A stretch of 64,000 nucleotides of DNA, from contig JBLNCP010000044.1 in assembly GCA_050260775.1 (NCBI GenBank), positions 19,306-83,305 on the forward strand, written 5' to 3'. Source of the DNA: CALABS01 sp050260775 (GTDB lineage: Bacteria; Pseudomonadota; Alphaproteobacteria; Rhodospirillales; Magnetospirillaceae). The notes below the pieces were generated by a model that saw nothing but the letters and a program-made list of their open reading frames with translations, had not been told where the DNA came from and did not search any database. Made by a program: the position numbers and the translations under genes. This document shows, in pieces, positions 18,250 through 26,450 of the stretch. The number at the start of each line of letters is the position of its first letter. Position 1 is the stretch's first letter.

Positions 18250-19157
18250 ACGAGCCTGGCAGTAGTCGAACGCCCCGTGAGAACGGGGCCCGCGACGACA
18301 ACCTGATCGACACCATCCGCAACTGGATGCGCCTGCTCCGCCGCTCCCGCGGCGCCGAGACGGTGCGCGAAGCCCTGGAAGGGCTGATCGAGGATCGCGG
18401 CGATTCCGGTGTTCCCATCGACGACCACGAGCGCATCCTGCTCGGCAACATCCTGCATCTCAGGGATGTCACCGCCTACGACGTCATGGTGCCCCGTGCC
18501 GACATCATCGCGGTCGAGGCCGGCACCGGCCGCGACGACCTGATGGACCTGTTCACCCGCTGCGGCCATTCGCGCGTGCCGGTCTACCGCGGCACGCTGG
18601 ACGACGTCATCGGCATGGTCCACATCAAGGACGTGCTGGCGGCGACCCGGGTGGACAAGCCGTTCGCCATCCCCCGCATCGTGCGGCGCGTGCTGTTCGT
18701 CTCGCCGTCCATGCGGGTGACCGACCTGCTCCTGGAGATGCGGCTCAAGCGCACCCATATGGCGCTGGTGGTCGACGAATACGGCGGCATCGACGGCCTG
18801 GTTTCCATCGAGGACCTGGTCGAGCAGATCGTCGGCGAGATCGAGGACGAGCACGACCGCGCGGTCGAGCCCGACCTGGTGATCGGTCCCGACGGCACCA
18901 TCGAGGCCGACGCCCGCACCCCCATCGAGGAATTCGAGGAAAAGGTGGGGCCGGTGTTGAGCGAGGAGGAACGCGAGGACGTGGATACGCTGGGCGGACT
19001 GGTCTTCTTCATCGCCGGCCGCGTGCCGTCGCGCGGCGAACTGATCGCCCACGATTCCGGCTTGGAGTTCGAGGTGGTCGACGCCGATCCCCGCCGCATC
19101 AAGCGTCTGCGCGTCCGCAAGGTCTCTCCCGAAACCGCCTCGCCCGAGACCGCGTGA
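18246..19157 (+). CDS. CorC/TlyC-type CBS-domain protein
   Basis: A 303-residue protein with two CBS domains (DVMVPRADIIAVEAG and PSMRVTDLLLEMRLKR) and a C-terminal CorC_HlyC domain (DTLGGLVFFIAGRVP). It has no DUF21 membrane domain, so it is the short, soluble CorC form, associated with magnesium and cobalt efflux. The start at 18246 is chosen over an upstream frame start because of the four-base ybeY overlap. Its place between ybeY and lnt is the common bacterial order. Confidence 0.9.
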   Translation: MNEPGSSRTPRENGARDDNLIDTIRNWMRLLRRSRGAETVREALEGLIEDRGDSGVPIDDHERILLGNILHLRDVTAYDVMVPRADIIAVEAGTGRDDLMDLFTRCGHSRVPVYRGTLDDVIGMVHIKDVLAATRVDKPFAIPRIVRRVLFVSPSMRVTDLLLEMRLKRTHMALVVDEYGGIDGLVSIEDLVEQIVGEIEDEHDRAVEPDLVIGPDGTIEADARTPIEEFEEKVGPVLSEEEREDVDTLGGLVFFIAGRVPSRGELIAHDSGLEFEVVDADPRRIKRLRVRKVSPETASPETA

Positions 19158-20743
19158 TGGCGATCGCCGCGATGCTGCGTGGCACTCCCGCCGAGAGCGG
19201 CCGTCTCGGCGCCTGGGCGTCCCGCCTCTCGGGCCTGTCCGGCTGGCGCCGCCGCGGCCTCGGCGCCGCCCTGGGCGGTTTCGCGGCGTTGGCGCTGCCG
19301 CCGGTGCACCTGCTGCCGGTGCTGCTGGTGGCCTTCCCCTGCCTAGTGTGGCTGCTGGACGGCAGCCGTTCCCGCAAGGCGGCGTTCGGCGCCGGCTGGT
19401 GGTACGGCCTCGGCTGGTTCACCGTCGGCCTCTATTGGATCGCCCACGCCCTGCTGATCGAACCCGAGAAGTTCGGCTGGATGATTCCCTTCGCCACGCT
19501 GGGGCTCGGCGGATTGCTGGCGGTGTTCACCGGCGCCGCCACCTGGCTCGTCCACCTGTCGGGGGCCAGGGGGGCCGGCCGCGTGCCGATGCTGGCGGCG
19601 GCGTGGACGCTGACCGAGTGGCTGCGCTCGTGGGTGCTGACCGGCTTTCCGTGGAATCCGGTCGGATCGATCTGGGATCCGGTGCTGCCGGTCCTGCAAC
19701 TGGGATCGATCGCCGGCGTGTTCGGGCTGACGCTGATGACCGTCCTGTGCGCCGCCCTGCCGGCGCTGCTGGCAGACCGCGGCACGGCGCGGGCCAAGCT
19801 CGCCTGCCTGGCGGTGGCCGCCGGGCTGCCGCTGGCGGCGGCCGGGTGGGGCGGGGCCCGCCTTGCCGGCGGCGACGACGGGATCGCGCCGGGGGTGCGC
19901 CTGCGGCTGGTCCAGGCGGCGGTGGCGCAGAGCCACAAGTGGAAGGACGATTTGCGCCAGGCCCATCTCGACGCGCAGCTCCAATTGTCGCGCGCCCCGG
20001 GCTTCGACGGCATCACCGCCGTGGTGTGGCCGGAGACGGCCGCCCCCTATTTCCTCGATCTCGACGACGTCCACCGCAACGAGGTCGCCGCCGTCGCCCC
20101 GCCGGGCGGCATGGTGCTGACCGGTGCCCCGCGCGTCACCCCCCAGGGGATCGAGCCGTTCCAGATCTGGAACAGCCTGATGGCAGTGACCGCCGACGGC
20201 AGCCTGGCGGCCGTCTACGACAAGGTGCATCTGGTGCCCTTCGGCGAGTACGTGCCGCTGCGGGCGCTGCTGCCCATCGCCAAGATCACCCATGGCGGCA
20301 CCGATTTCTCGTCGGGCCCCGGCCTGCGCACCCTCACCCTGCCCGGCCTGCCGCCGGTCAGCCCGCTGATTTGCTATGAGGCCATTTTCCCGGGCGCCGT
20401 CGTCGGCCGCGACCAGCCGCGTCCGGCTTGGCTGCTCAACCTGACCAATGACGCGTGGTTCGGCCTGTCGGCCGGGCCCTACCAGCATCTCGCCTCCGCC
20501 CGCATGCGGGCGGTGGAGGAGGGGCTGCCGCTGGTGCGCGCCGCCAATACCGGCATCTCCGCCGTGTTCGACGGCCACGGCCGCGAGATCGCCCGGCTGG
20601 GCCTGGGCGAGCGCGGCGTGGTGGACGCCCCGCTGCCGGCCGCCTCGGCCCCGACCCTCTTTTCCCGCTTCGGGAACCCGCTGGCCCTGGCGCTTGGCGT
20701 GCTGTGTGCATTCATGGGGATTGCACTAAGCCGCCGCGGTTGA
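19157..20743 (+). CDS. lnt: Apolipoprotein N-acyltransferase
   Basis: A 528-residue inner-membrane enzyme that adds the third acyl chain to lipoproteins. Several hydrophobic segments occupy the first 220 residues. The periplasmic nitrilase domain carries the expected triad: Glu in VVWPETAAPYF, Lys in YDKVHLVPFGEY and Cys in SPLICYEAIFP. The ATG at 19157 overlaps the corC stop by one base (TGATG); GTG at 19154 is an alternative. This is the last gene of the miaB operon. Confidence 0.95.
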   Translation: MAIAAMLRGTPAESGRLGAWASRLSGLSGWRRRGLGAALGGFAALALPPVHLLPVLLVAFPCLVWLLDGSRSRKAAFGAGWWYGLGWFTVGLYWIAHALLIEPEKFGWMIPFATLGLGGLLAVFTGAATWLVHLSGARGAGRVPMLAAAWTLTEWLRSWVLTGFPWNPVGSIWDPVLPVLQLGSIAGVFGLTLMTVLCAALPALLADRGTARAKLACLAVAAGLPLAAAGWGGARLAGGDDGIAPGVRLRLVQAAVAQSHKWKDDLRQAHLDAQLQLSRAPGFDGITAVVWPETAAPYFLDLDDVHRNEVAAVAPPGGMVLTGAPRVTPQGIEPFQIWNSLMAVTADGSLAAVYDKVHLVPFGEYVPLRALLPIAKITHGGTDFSSGPGLRTLTLPGLPPVSPLICYEAIFPGAVVGRDQPRPAWLLNLTNDAWFGLSAGPYQHLASARMRAVEEGLPLVRAANTGISAVFDGHGREIARLGLGERGVVDAPLPAASAPTLFSRFGNPLALALGVLCAFMGIALSRRG

Positions 20744-20791
20744 ACGCGTCCCGAATACAACCTGAGCGGTACAGGTTTCCCTGGTTGTGCA

Positions 20792-20820
20792 TTGACTTGC
20801 ATACAATCGCTGCTTAGTCT
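20792..20820 (+). promoter_or_regulatory. Candidate promoter of XRE regulator
   Basis: TTGACT (20792-20797), a 17-base spacer and TAGTCT (20815-20820) lie 41 bases ahead of the regulator start. A TACAAT hexamer at 20802-20807 falls in the spacer and lacks a partner -35. The 118-base gap after lnt holds nothing else I can identify. Confidence 0.45.
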
Positions 20821-20861
20821 CTGCCGACCAGTCGAACCGATATATCCAGGGCGGGACAAAT

Positions 20862-21344
20862 ATGGCTGAGACTCAGCGTCCGAAAAGCACGCCGGCCCGT
20901 AAGTCTTCGCGGGGGCGGACGCCGTCGGGCAATCCCAATCCCATCGACATCCATGTCGGCCAGCGGGTCCGCCTGCGCCGTACTCTTTTGGGAATGAGCC
21001 AGGAGAAGCTGGGGGAGGCCCTCGGTCTGACCTTCCAGCAGGTGCAGAAATACGAGCGGGGTGCCAACCGGGTCGGGGCCAGCCGCCTGTTCGACCTGTC
21101 GCGCGTGCTCGACGTGCCGGTCAGCTTCTTCTTCGACGACATGACCGAGGACCTGAAGCGCCAGACCCCCTCGCTGATCGGGGTGGAGGGCCTGGAGGAA
21201 CCCGAGGTCGAGTACGTCCACGACCCCATGGCGCGGCGCGAGACCCTCGAACTGGTGCGGGCCTATTACCGCATCGGCGATCCCGCCGTGCGCAAGCGCG
21301 TCTACGAACTCGCCAAGGCGCTCGCCGAAGCGGCCGGCCGCTAG
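20862..21344 (+). CDS. XRE-family helix-turn-helix regulator
   Basis: A 160-residue transcription factor. The HTH runs from about residue 31 (IHVGQRVRLRRTLLGMSQ) through LGLTFQQVQKYERGANRV to the end of the domain at VLDVPVSFFFDD. The remaining 75 residues form a helical C-terminal region (ETLELVRAYYRIGDPAVRKR) likely used for dimerisation. It strongly resembles the regulator at 39050-39505 through the whole HTH. Targets are not evident; it precedes the metK leader in the same direction. Confidence 0.9.
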   Translation: MAETQRPKSTPARKSSRGRTPSGNPNPIDIHVGQRVRLRRTLLGMSQEKLGEALGLTFQQVQKYERGANRVGASRLFDLSRVLDVPVSFFFDDMTEDLKRQTPSLIGVEGLEEPEVEYVHDPMARRETLELVRAYYRIGDPAVRKRVYELAKALAEAAGR

Positions 21345-21458
21345 CCCCACCCGTCGGCCGGCGGGCCACCGCCCAAATTGCCTCAGGCCCCTGTCCGGAT
21401 GGGGCTTGACGAACCTCATAGGCTCCTGCCACAAGAGCCCCCGGAGCGGGGACCGCTC

Positions 21459-21509
21459 CCGTGGAGATTTGTGACCGCTTGCCGCCACGTAAAACGCAGG
21501 CTAAGTGGG
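21459..21509 (+). ncRNA. SAM-II (SAM-alpha) riboswitch upstream of metK
   Basis: The layout matches the SAM-II pseudoknot. P1 is CGTGG (21460-21464) with CCACG (21485-21489). The conserved AGATTTGT follows the first P1 strand, CCGCTT in the loop (21475-21480) can pair with AAGTGG (21503-21508), and the hallmark GGCTAA is at 21499-21504. A-rich TAAAAC links P1 to the 3' strand. SAM binding should stabilise the pseudoknot and lower expression of the downstream SAM synthetase. A stable hairpin (GGAGCGG-GGA-CCGCTCC) immediately precedes it. Confidence 0.85.
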
Positions 21510-21515
21510 TGCATC

Positions 21516-21572
21516 ATGATGGCGTCCGACAGCCCATTCCCGATGCCCCTGGTCCCTGATGTTTGGAACTAG
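21516..21572 (+). CDS. Possible 18-codon leader ORF between riboswitch and metK
   Basis: ATGATG begins seven bases after the riboswitch 3' strand and the frame ends in TAG at 21570-21572, whose last two bases are the first two of the metK AGGAGG site. The peptide would be MMASDSPFPMPLVPDVWN. The arrangement would let translation of the leader couple to metK initiation. No strong ribosome-binding site is seen before it apart from GTGGG within the riboswitch pairing strand. Existence of the peptide is unproven. Confidence 0.3.
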   Translation: MMASDSPFPMPLVPDVWN

Positions 21573-21584
21573 GAGGGCTTGCCC

Positions 21585-22757
21585 GTGTCCAAGAAAAACT
21601 TCCTCTTCACGTCCGAATCGGTTTCCGAGGGCCATCCCGACAAGGTGTCCGACCGGATCTCCGACGCCATCGTCGATGCGTTCCTGTCCGCCGACCCGCA
21701 TTCGCGCGTCGCGGTCGAGACCCTGTGCACCACCAACCTGATCGTGCTGGCCGGTGAAGTGCGCGGACCGTCCTCGGTGACCAAGGAGCTGATGGAAGAC
21801 ATCGCCCGTCACGCCGTGAAGGACATCGGCTACGAGCAGGACGGCTTCCACTGGAAGGACGCCCAGGTCCAGGTCCACGTGCATTCGCAGTCGGCCGACA
21901 TCGCCGTCGGCGTCGACGCCGCCGGCGAGAAGGACGAGGGCGCCGGCGACCAGGGCATCATGTTCGGCTACGCCTGCAACGAGACGCCCGAGCTGATGCC
22001 GGCGCCGATCTACTACGCCCACAACATCCTGAAGTCGCTGGCCGAGGCCCGCCATTCCGGGTCGCAGCCGCTGCTCGGCCCCGATTCCAAGAGCCAGGTC
22101 ACCCTCGAGTACCGCGACGGCAAGCCGGTGCGCGCCACCTCGGTGGTGGTGTCGACCCAGCACGACGCCTCCCTGTCGCAGGCCGACGTGCGCGAGATCG
22201 TGCGCCCGCACGTTCTCGACGTGCTGCCCCAGGGCTGGATGTGCCCCGAGGAGACCTTCTACGTCAATCCGACCGGCCGCTTCGTCATCGGCGGCCCCGA
22301 CGGCGATTGCGGCCTGACCGGGCGCAAGATCATCGTCGACACCTACGGCGGCGCGGCCCCGCACGGCGGCGGCGCCTTCTCGGGCAAGGATCCGACCAAG
22401 GTCGACCGCTCGGCCGCCTATGCGTCGCGCTACCTGGCCAAGAACGTGGTCGGCGCCGGCCTCGCCGACCGCTGCGTCATCCAGCTCAGCTACGCCATCG
22501 GCGTCTCCAAGCCGCTGTCGGTGTACGTCGACACCTACGGCACCGGCAAGGTGGACGAGGACAAGCTGTCCGAGGTGCTGCAGCAGTTGATGGACCTGAG
22601 TCCGCGCGGCATCCGCACCCATCTCGGCCTCAACAAGCCGATCTACGCCCGCACCGCCGCCTACGGCCACTTCGGCCGTCCGCCCGAGGCCGACGGCGGC
22701 TTCTCGTGGGAGCGGCTCGACCTGGTCGAGCAGCTCAAGCGCGCCTTCGGCGCGTGA
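21585..22757 (+). CDS. metK: S-adenosylmethionine synthetase
   Basis: A 390-residue enzyme making SAM from methionine and ATP. Signatures are FTSESVSEGHPDK near the N-terminus, GAGDQGIMFGYA and GGGAFSGKDPTKVDRS. The GTG at 21585 is chosen because AGGAGG ends eight bases before it; the TTG at 21579 is too close. Expression should respond to SAM through the upstream SAM-II element. Confidence 0.97.
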   Translation: MSKKNFLFTSESVSEGHPDKVSDRISDAIVDAFLSADPHSRVAVETLCTTNLIVLAGEVRGPSSVTKELMEDIARHAVKDIGYEQDGFHWKDAQVQVHVHSQSADIAVGVDAAGEKDEGAGDQGIMFGYACNETPELMPAPIYYAHNILKSLAEARHSGSQPLLGPDSKSQVTLEYRDGKPVRATSVVVSTQHDASLSQADVREIVRPHVLDVLPQGWMCPEETFYVNPTGRFVIGGPDGDCGLTGRKIIVDTYGGAAPHGGGAFSGKDPTKVDRSAAYASRYLAKNVVGAGLADRCVIQLSYAIGVSKPLSVYVDTYGTGKVDEDKLSEVLQQLMDLSPRGIRTHLGLNKPIYARTAAYGHFGRPPEADGGFSWERLDLVEQLKRAFGA

Positions 22758-22764
22758 GCCGGCG

Positions 22765-23487
22765 GTGAGCGGGAGCCAGGAGGAAGCGCGGTCCGACGGG
22801 CCGCGTTTCTACGGCCGCCGCCGCGGCAAGCGGCTGCGGCGGTCGGCCGTCGGGCTGATCGAGGTCATGCTGCCCCGGCTGGCCATCACCGTGCCCAAGC
22901 CGGGCGTCATGCTCGATCCCAAGGAGCTGTTCCCGCGCGAGGTCGAGCAGGTCTGGCTGGAGGTGGGATTCGGCGGCGGCGAGCACGTCGTCGCCCAGGC
23001 CCGCCTGCATCCCGAGGCCGGCATCATCGGCTCCGAGCCGTTCCGCAACGGCGTCGCCAGCCTGCTCGGGCACCTGAACGGGGCGGCGGCGGAAGGGGCG
23101 GCCATCGACAACGTCCGCATCTTCCCCGAGGACGTGCGCCAGTTGTTCCCGGCACTGCCCGAGGGCGCGCTGGGGCGCATCTTCGTGCTGTTTCCCGATC
23201 CCTGGCCGAAGAAGCGCCACGCCGAGCGCCGCTTCATCGGCCCCGAGAACCTGCCGGAACTGGCCCGCCTGCTCGCCGACGGCGGGGAATTGCGGGTGGC
23301 CTCCGACGATCCCGTCTACGCCGAATGGGCCGATCGTCACCTCAAGGAATGCGCGCTGCTGGAGGAGGTCCAGACCACCCAGGACCGCGCGGCCCTGCCC
23401 GAGGACTGGCCGCCGACCCGCTACGAGCAGAAGTGCCTGGCCAACAATCCGCCCACCTTCTTCCGTTATCGCCGCAAGGCGCGCTGA
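22765..23487 (+). CDS. trmB: tRNA (guanine-N7-)-methyltransferase
   Basis: A 240-residue SAM-dependent enzyme forming m7G46 in tRNA. Family motifs are RFYGRRRGKRLR at the N-terminus, the SAM-site LEVGFGGGEH, and the hallmark FPDPWPKKRH. The C-terminal PTRYEQKCLANN segment is also typical. GTG start seven bases after the metK stop, so the two are co-transcribed and the SAM-II riboswitch may affect both; fittingly, TrmB consumes SAM. Confidence 0.95.
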   Translation: MSGSQEEARSDGPRFYGRRRGKRLRRSAVGLIEVMLPRLAITVPKPGVMLDPKELFPREVEQVWLEVGFGGGEHVVAQARLHPEAGIIGSEPFRNGVASLLGHLNGAAAEGAAIDNVRIFPEDVRQLFPALPEGALGRIFVLFPDPWPKKRHAERRFIGPENLPELARLLADGGELRVASDDPVYAEWADRHLKECALLEEVQTTQDRAALPEDWPPTRYEQKCLANNPPTFFRYRRKAR

Positions 23488-23542
23488 CGGCCCGCCAAGG
23501 GGCCGGCCATCCGCGGGGAGGGCAAGGGCGTCTTTATCGCCC

Positions 23543-23571
23543 TTGCCTCGCGCCGTGATAGCGGGTAAGGT
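23543..23571 (+). promoter_or_regulatory. Candidate promoter of the rimP-nusA operon
   Basis: TTGCCT (23543-23548), a 17-base spacer and TAAGGT (23566-23571) lie 120 bases before rimP. A hairpin without a T tract (GGCAAGGGCG / CGCCCTTGCC, about 23521-23547) just upstream may close the metK-trmB unit and overlaps the -35. Confidence 0.5.
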
Positions 23572-23634
23572 CCCGCCCAGACACATTCTTGCTTCCCGTC
23601 CAAGAAGCGCATGCAGGAGGGCGGGGTTGTAAGG

Positions 23635-23665
23635 GTGGGCCTAAGGCCCACTTTTTTTGTTTTTT
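23635..23665 (+). terminator. Strong intrinsic terminator in the rimP leader (possible attenuator)
   Basis: GTGGGCC-TAA-GGCCCAC followed by TTTTTTTGTTTTTT is a textbook terminator. It lies between the candidate promoter and rimP, only 28 bases from the rimP start, so it may act as an attenuator of the operon encoding NusA rather than as the end of trmB. A weaker upstream hairpin TTCTTG / CAAGAA (23587-23606) could take part in switching. Confidence 0.85.
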
Positions 23666-23692
23666 GGGACCCAACGGTCGCAAGGCATAGGG

Positions 23693-24190
23693 ATGGATCG
23701 TCAGCAGCGTTTGGAGGGCGTCGTCGCGCCCACGCTCGAGTCGATGGGCTACGAGCTGGTGCGGGTGATGTTCCAGGGCAAGCAGCGTCCGACCCTGCAG
23801 GTGATGGCCGAACGCAAGGACGGTCTGCCGATGACGGTGGACGATTGCGCGGATATCAGCCGCGCTCTGTCGGCCGTGTTGGACGTCGAGGACCCCATCA
23901 AGGAAGCCTATGTGCTGGAAGTGAGCTCGCCGGGCATCGACCGGCCGCTGACCCGGCCCAAGGATTTCGAGGCGTGGGCCGGGTTCGAGACCAAGATCGA
24001 GACCGTTCTCGGCGTCGACGGCCGCAAGCGCTTCCGGGGCCGTCTGCTCGGGCTGGAAGGCGAGGCCGTCCGCCTGCAGATCGAGACCGGCGAGGTGGCC
24101 ATTCCGCTGACCGACGTGCGGTCGGCCAAGCTGGTGTTGACCGACGAGCTCATCGCCGCCGTGACCAGCGACCAGGAAGTCGAGGAATAG
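23693..24190 (+). CDS. rimP: Ribosome maturation factor RimP
   Basis: A 165-residue 30S assembly factor. The N-terminal alpha/beta domain shows ESMGYELVRVMF and VDDCADISRALSAVLD, then the conserved YVLEVSSPGIDRPL, followed by an SH3-like C-terminal domain. The start is ATG 23693. It is first in the operon rimP-nusA-ylxR-infB, the classical order. Confidence 0.95.
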   Translation: MDRQQRLEGVVAPTLESMGYELVRVMFQGKQRPTLQVMAERKDGLPMTVDDCADISRALSAVLDVEDPIKEAYVLEVSSPGIDRPLTRPKDFEAWAGFETKIETVLGVDGRKRFRGRLLGLEGEAVRLQIETGEVAIPLTDVRSAKLVLTDELIAAVTSDQEVEE

Positions 24191-24201
24191 AGACGAAGAC
24201 C

Positions 24202-25716
24202 ATGGACAGGATCGCAGCCCTTCCCCGCCCCGAGCTCCTTCAGGTCGCCGACGCCGTCGCGCGCGACAAGGGCATCGACCGCGACGAGGTCCTCGAGGCC
24301 ATGGAGCAGGCCATCCAGAAGGCCGGCCGCTCCAAGTACGGCCACGAGCACGACATCCGCGCCCACATCGACCGCAAGACCGGCGAGATCCAGCTGGCCC
24401 GCTTCATCGAGGTGGTCGAGGAGGTCGAGAACGAGGCGACCCAGCTGCCGCTGGCCAAGGCGCTGAAGAAGAACCCCGGCGCCAAGCTCGGCGACTTCCT
24501 GGTCGACCCGCTGCCGCCCATCGATTTCGGCCGCATCGCCGCCCAGACCGCCAAGCAGGTGATCGTGCAGAAGGTGCGCGACGCCGAGCGCCAGCGCCAG
24601 TTCAACGAGTACAAGGACCGCGTCGGCGAGATCTCCAACGGCCTGGTCAAGCGCGTCGAGTTCGGCAACGTCATCGTCGACCTCGGCCGCGCCGAGGCGC
24701 TCCTGCGCCGCGACGAGCTGATCCCGCGCGAGACCTTCCGCACCGGCGACCGCGTGCGCGCCTACATCTACGACGTCCGCGCCGAACCGCGCGGCCCGCA
24801 GATCTTCCTGTCGCGCACCCATCCCCAGTTCATGGCCAAGCTGTTCGCGCAGGAAGTGCCCGAGATCTACGACGGCATCATCGAGATCAAGGCGGTGGCC
24901 CGCGATCCCGGCTCGCGCGCCAAGATCGCCGTGCTGTCCCACGATTCCTCCATCGACCCGGTCGGCGCCTGCGTCGGCATGCGCGGTTCGCGCGTGCAGG
25001 CGGTGGTGGCCGAGCTGCAGGGCGAGAAGATCGACATCATCCCGTGGTCCGGCGAATACGCCACCTTCGTGGTCAACGCCCTGGCCCCGGCCGAGGTGTC
25101 CAAGGTGGTGCTCGACGACGAGACCCACGCCATGGAAGTGGTGGTGCCCGACGACCAGCTCAGCCTCGCCATCGGCCGCCGCGGCCAGAACGTGCGCCTG
25201 GCCTCGCAGCTGACCGGCTGGTCCATCGACATCATGACCGAGGCCGAGGAATCCGAGCGCCGCAACGAGGAGTTCCGCTCGCGTTCGAAAATGTTCATCG
25301 ACGCCCTGGACGTGGACGACGTCATTGCCCATCTGCTGGTGACCGAGGGCTTCTCCACCGTCGAGGAGGTGGCGTTCGTCCCCCTCGAGGATCTCACCGG
25401 CATCGAGGGTTTCGACGAGGACGTGGCCGCCGAGCTGCAGCAGCGCGCGCGCAACTTCCTGGCCGAGCAGGACGAGCGCTACGACGCCATGCGCCGTGAC
25501 CTCGGCGTGTCCGACGAGATGGCCGCCATCGACGGCCTCGCGCCGGCGATGCTGGTCAAGCTGGGCCACAAGGGGATCAAGACCCTCGACGACCTCGGCG
25601 ATCTCGCCTCGGACGAGCTGATCGACGTGGTCGGCAAGGACCAGATGACCGAGGATCAGGCCAACGAGGTGATCATGGCCGCCCGCGCGCACTGGTTCCA
25701 GGAAGGCCAGGCCTGA
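24202..25716 (+). CDS. nusA: Transcription termination/antitermination factor NusA
   Basis: A 504-residue RNA polymerase-binding protein. The N-terminal domain (1-130) is followed by an S1 domain (ISNGLVKRVEFGNVIVDLG), two KH domains (GACVGMRGSRVQAVV and IGRRGQNVRLASQLTG), and an acidic C-terminal region with two helix-hairpin-helix-like repeats (LTGIEGFDEDVAAELQ and IDGLAPAMLVKLGHKG). The strong terminator ahead of rimP suggests possible autoregulation, as known for the E. coli operon. Confidence 0.96.
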   Translation: MDRIAALPRPELLQVADAVARDKGIDRDEVLEAMEQAIQKAGRSKYGHEHDIRAHIDRKTGEIQLARFIEVVEEVENEATQLPLAKALKKNPGAKLGDFLVDPLPPIDFGRIAAQTAKQVIVQKVRDAERQRQFNEYKDRVGEISNGLVKRVEFGNVIVDLGRAEALLRRDELIPRETFRTGDRVRAYIYDVRAEPRGPQIFLSRTHPQFMAKLFAQEVPEIYDGIIEIKAVARDPGSRAKIAVLSHDSSIDPVGACVGMRGSRVQAVVAELQGEKIDIIPWSGEYATFVVNALAPAEVSKVVLDDETHAMEVVVPDDQLSLAIGRRGQNVRLASQLTGWSIDIMTEAEESERRNEEFRSRSKMFIDALDVDDVIAHLLVTEGFSTVEEVAFVPLEDLTGIEGFDEDVAAELQQRARNFLAEQDERYDAMRRDLGVSDEMAAIDGLAPAMLVKLGHKGIKTLDDLGDLASDELIDVVGKDQMTEDQANEVIMAARAHWFQEGQA

Positions 25717-25724
25717 TCGCCGGC

Positions 25725-26450
25725 ATGGACGAGGCCGATCCTCAGGGCGAGGACTTTACCGCGGGGGACGACCAGCCCTCGGGGCCGGAGCGCCGGTGCA
25801 TCGTCACCGGGGCGGTGCGGCCGAAGAAGGAATTGCTGCGGTTCGTCGTGGCGCCGACCGGCGAGGTGGTGCCCGACATGGACCGACGGCTGCCCGGCCG
25901 GGGAATCTGGTTGAGCCCCCGACGGGATGTGGTAAATACGGCCGTGTCGAAGCGGCTGTTCGCCAAGGCAGCGCGCCGTCAGGTGACCGCTGCCGCCGAT
26001 CTGGCGGACCGGGTCGAGGCATTGCTGGTCAAGCGGTGCCTGGACGCCATCGGTCTGGCGCGGCGGGCCGGGCAGGCCGTATGCGGGTTCGAGAAGGTGC
26101 GTGCCGAGCTGGCCGGGGGCCGCACGGCGGTGCTGATCGAGGCCAAAGATGCCGCCGAGGGCGGCAAGGACAAGATCCGCGGCCAGGCCCGCGGACGCGG
26201 CGCGGACTCCCAGGCGGAGCCGGGAGACGCCGCAGGGACGCCGGCAGGTGGGGTGCCGGTCATCGAGCTGTTCGACGGAGCCGAACTTGGTGCCGTCTTT
26301 GGCCGCGACCATGCGGTGCACGTGGCGATGGGCCCCGGCACCCTGGCTCGACGGCTTATCGAGGAGGCCGGCCTGCTGGCGGGTTTCCGTGATTGTGGAA
26401 GCGGCGGAACCGTTCCGCCAGGCGCGAAAGAGACGAAGTCGGTTACATGA
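25725..26450 (+). CDS. YlxR-domain RNA-binding protein
   Basis: A 241-residue protein joining an N-terminal YlxR (DUF448) domain (RRCIVTGAVRPKKELLRFVV, LPGRGIWLSPRRDV) to an L7Ae/L30e-like segment (AIGLARRAGQAVCGFEKV). This two-domain form is common between nusA and infB in alphaproteobacteria. The stop overlaps infB as ATGA. The function in translation or transcription control is inferred from position and fold. Confidence 0.88.
   Translation: MDEADPQGEDFTAGDDQPSGPERRCIVTGAVRPKKELLRFVVAPTGEVVPDMDRRLPGRGIWLSPRRDVVNTAVSKRLFAKAARRQVTAAADLADRVEALLVKRCLDAIGLARRAGQAVCGFEKVRAELAGGRTAVLIEAKDAAEGGKDKIRGQARGRGADSQAEPGDAAGTPAGGVPVIELFDGAELGAVFGRDHAVHVAMGPGTLARRLIEEAGLLAGFRDCGSGGTVPPGAKETKSVT

Noticed and set aside
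23611..24201. In-frame 5' extension of nusA through rimP
   Set aside because: The frame is open by GC bias and starts in the leader hairpin region; rimP occupies the DNA in another frame, and nusA has its own start at 24202.
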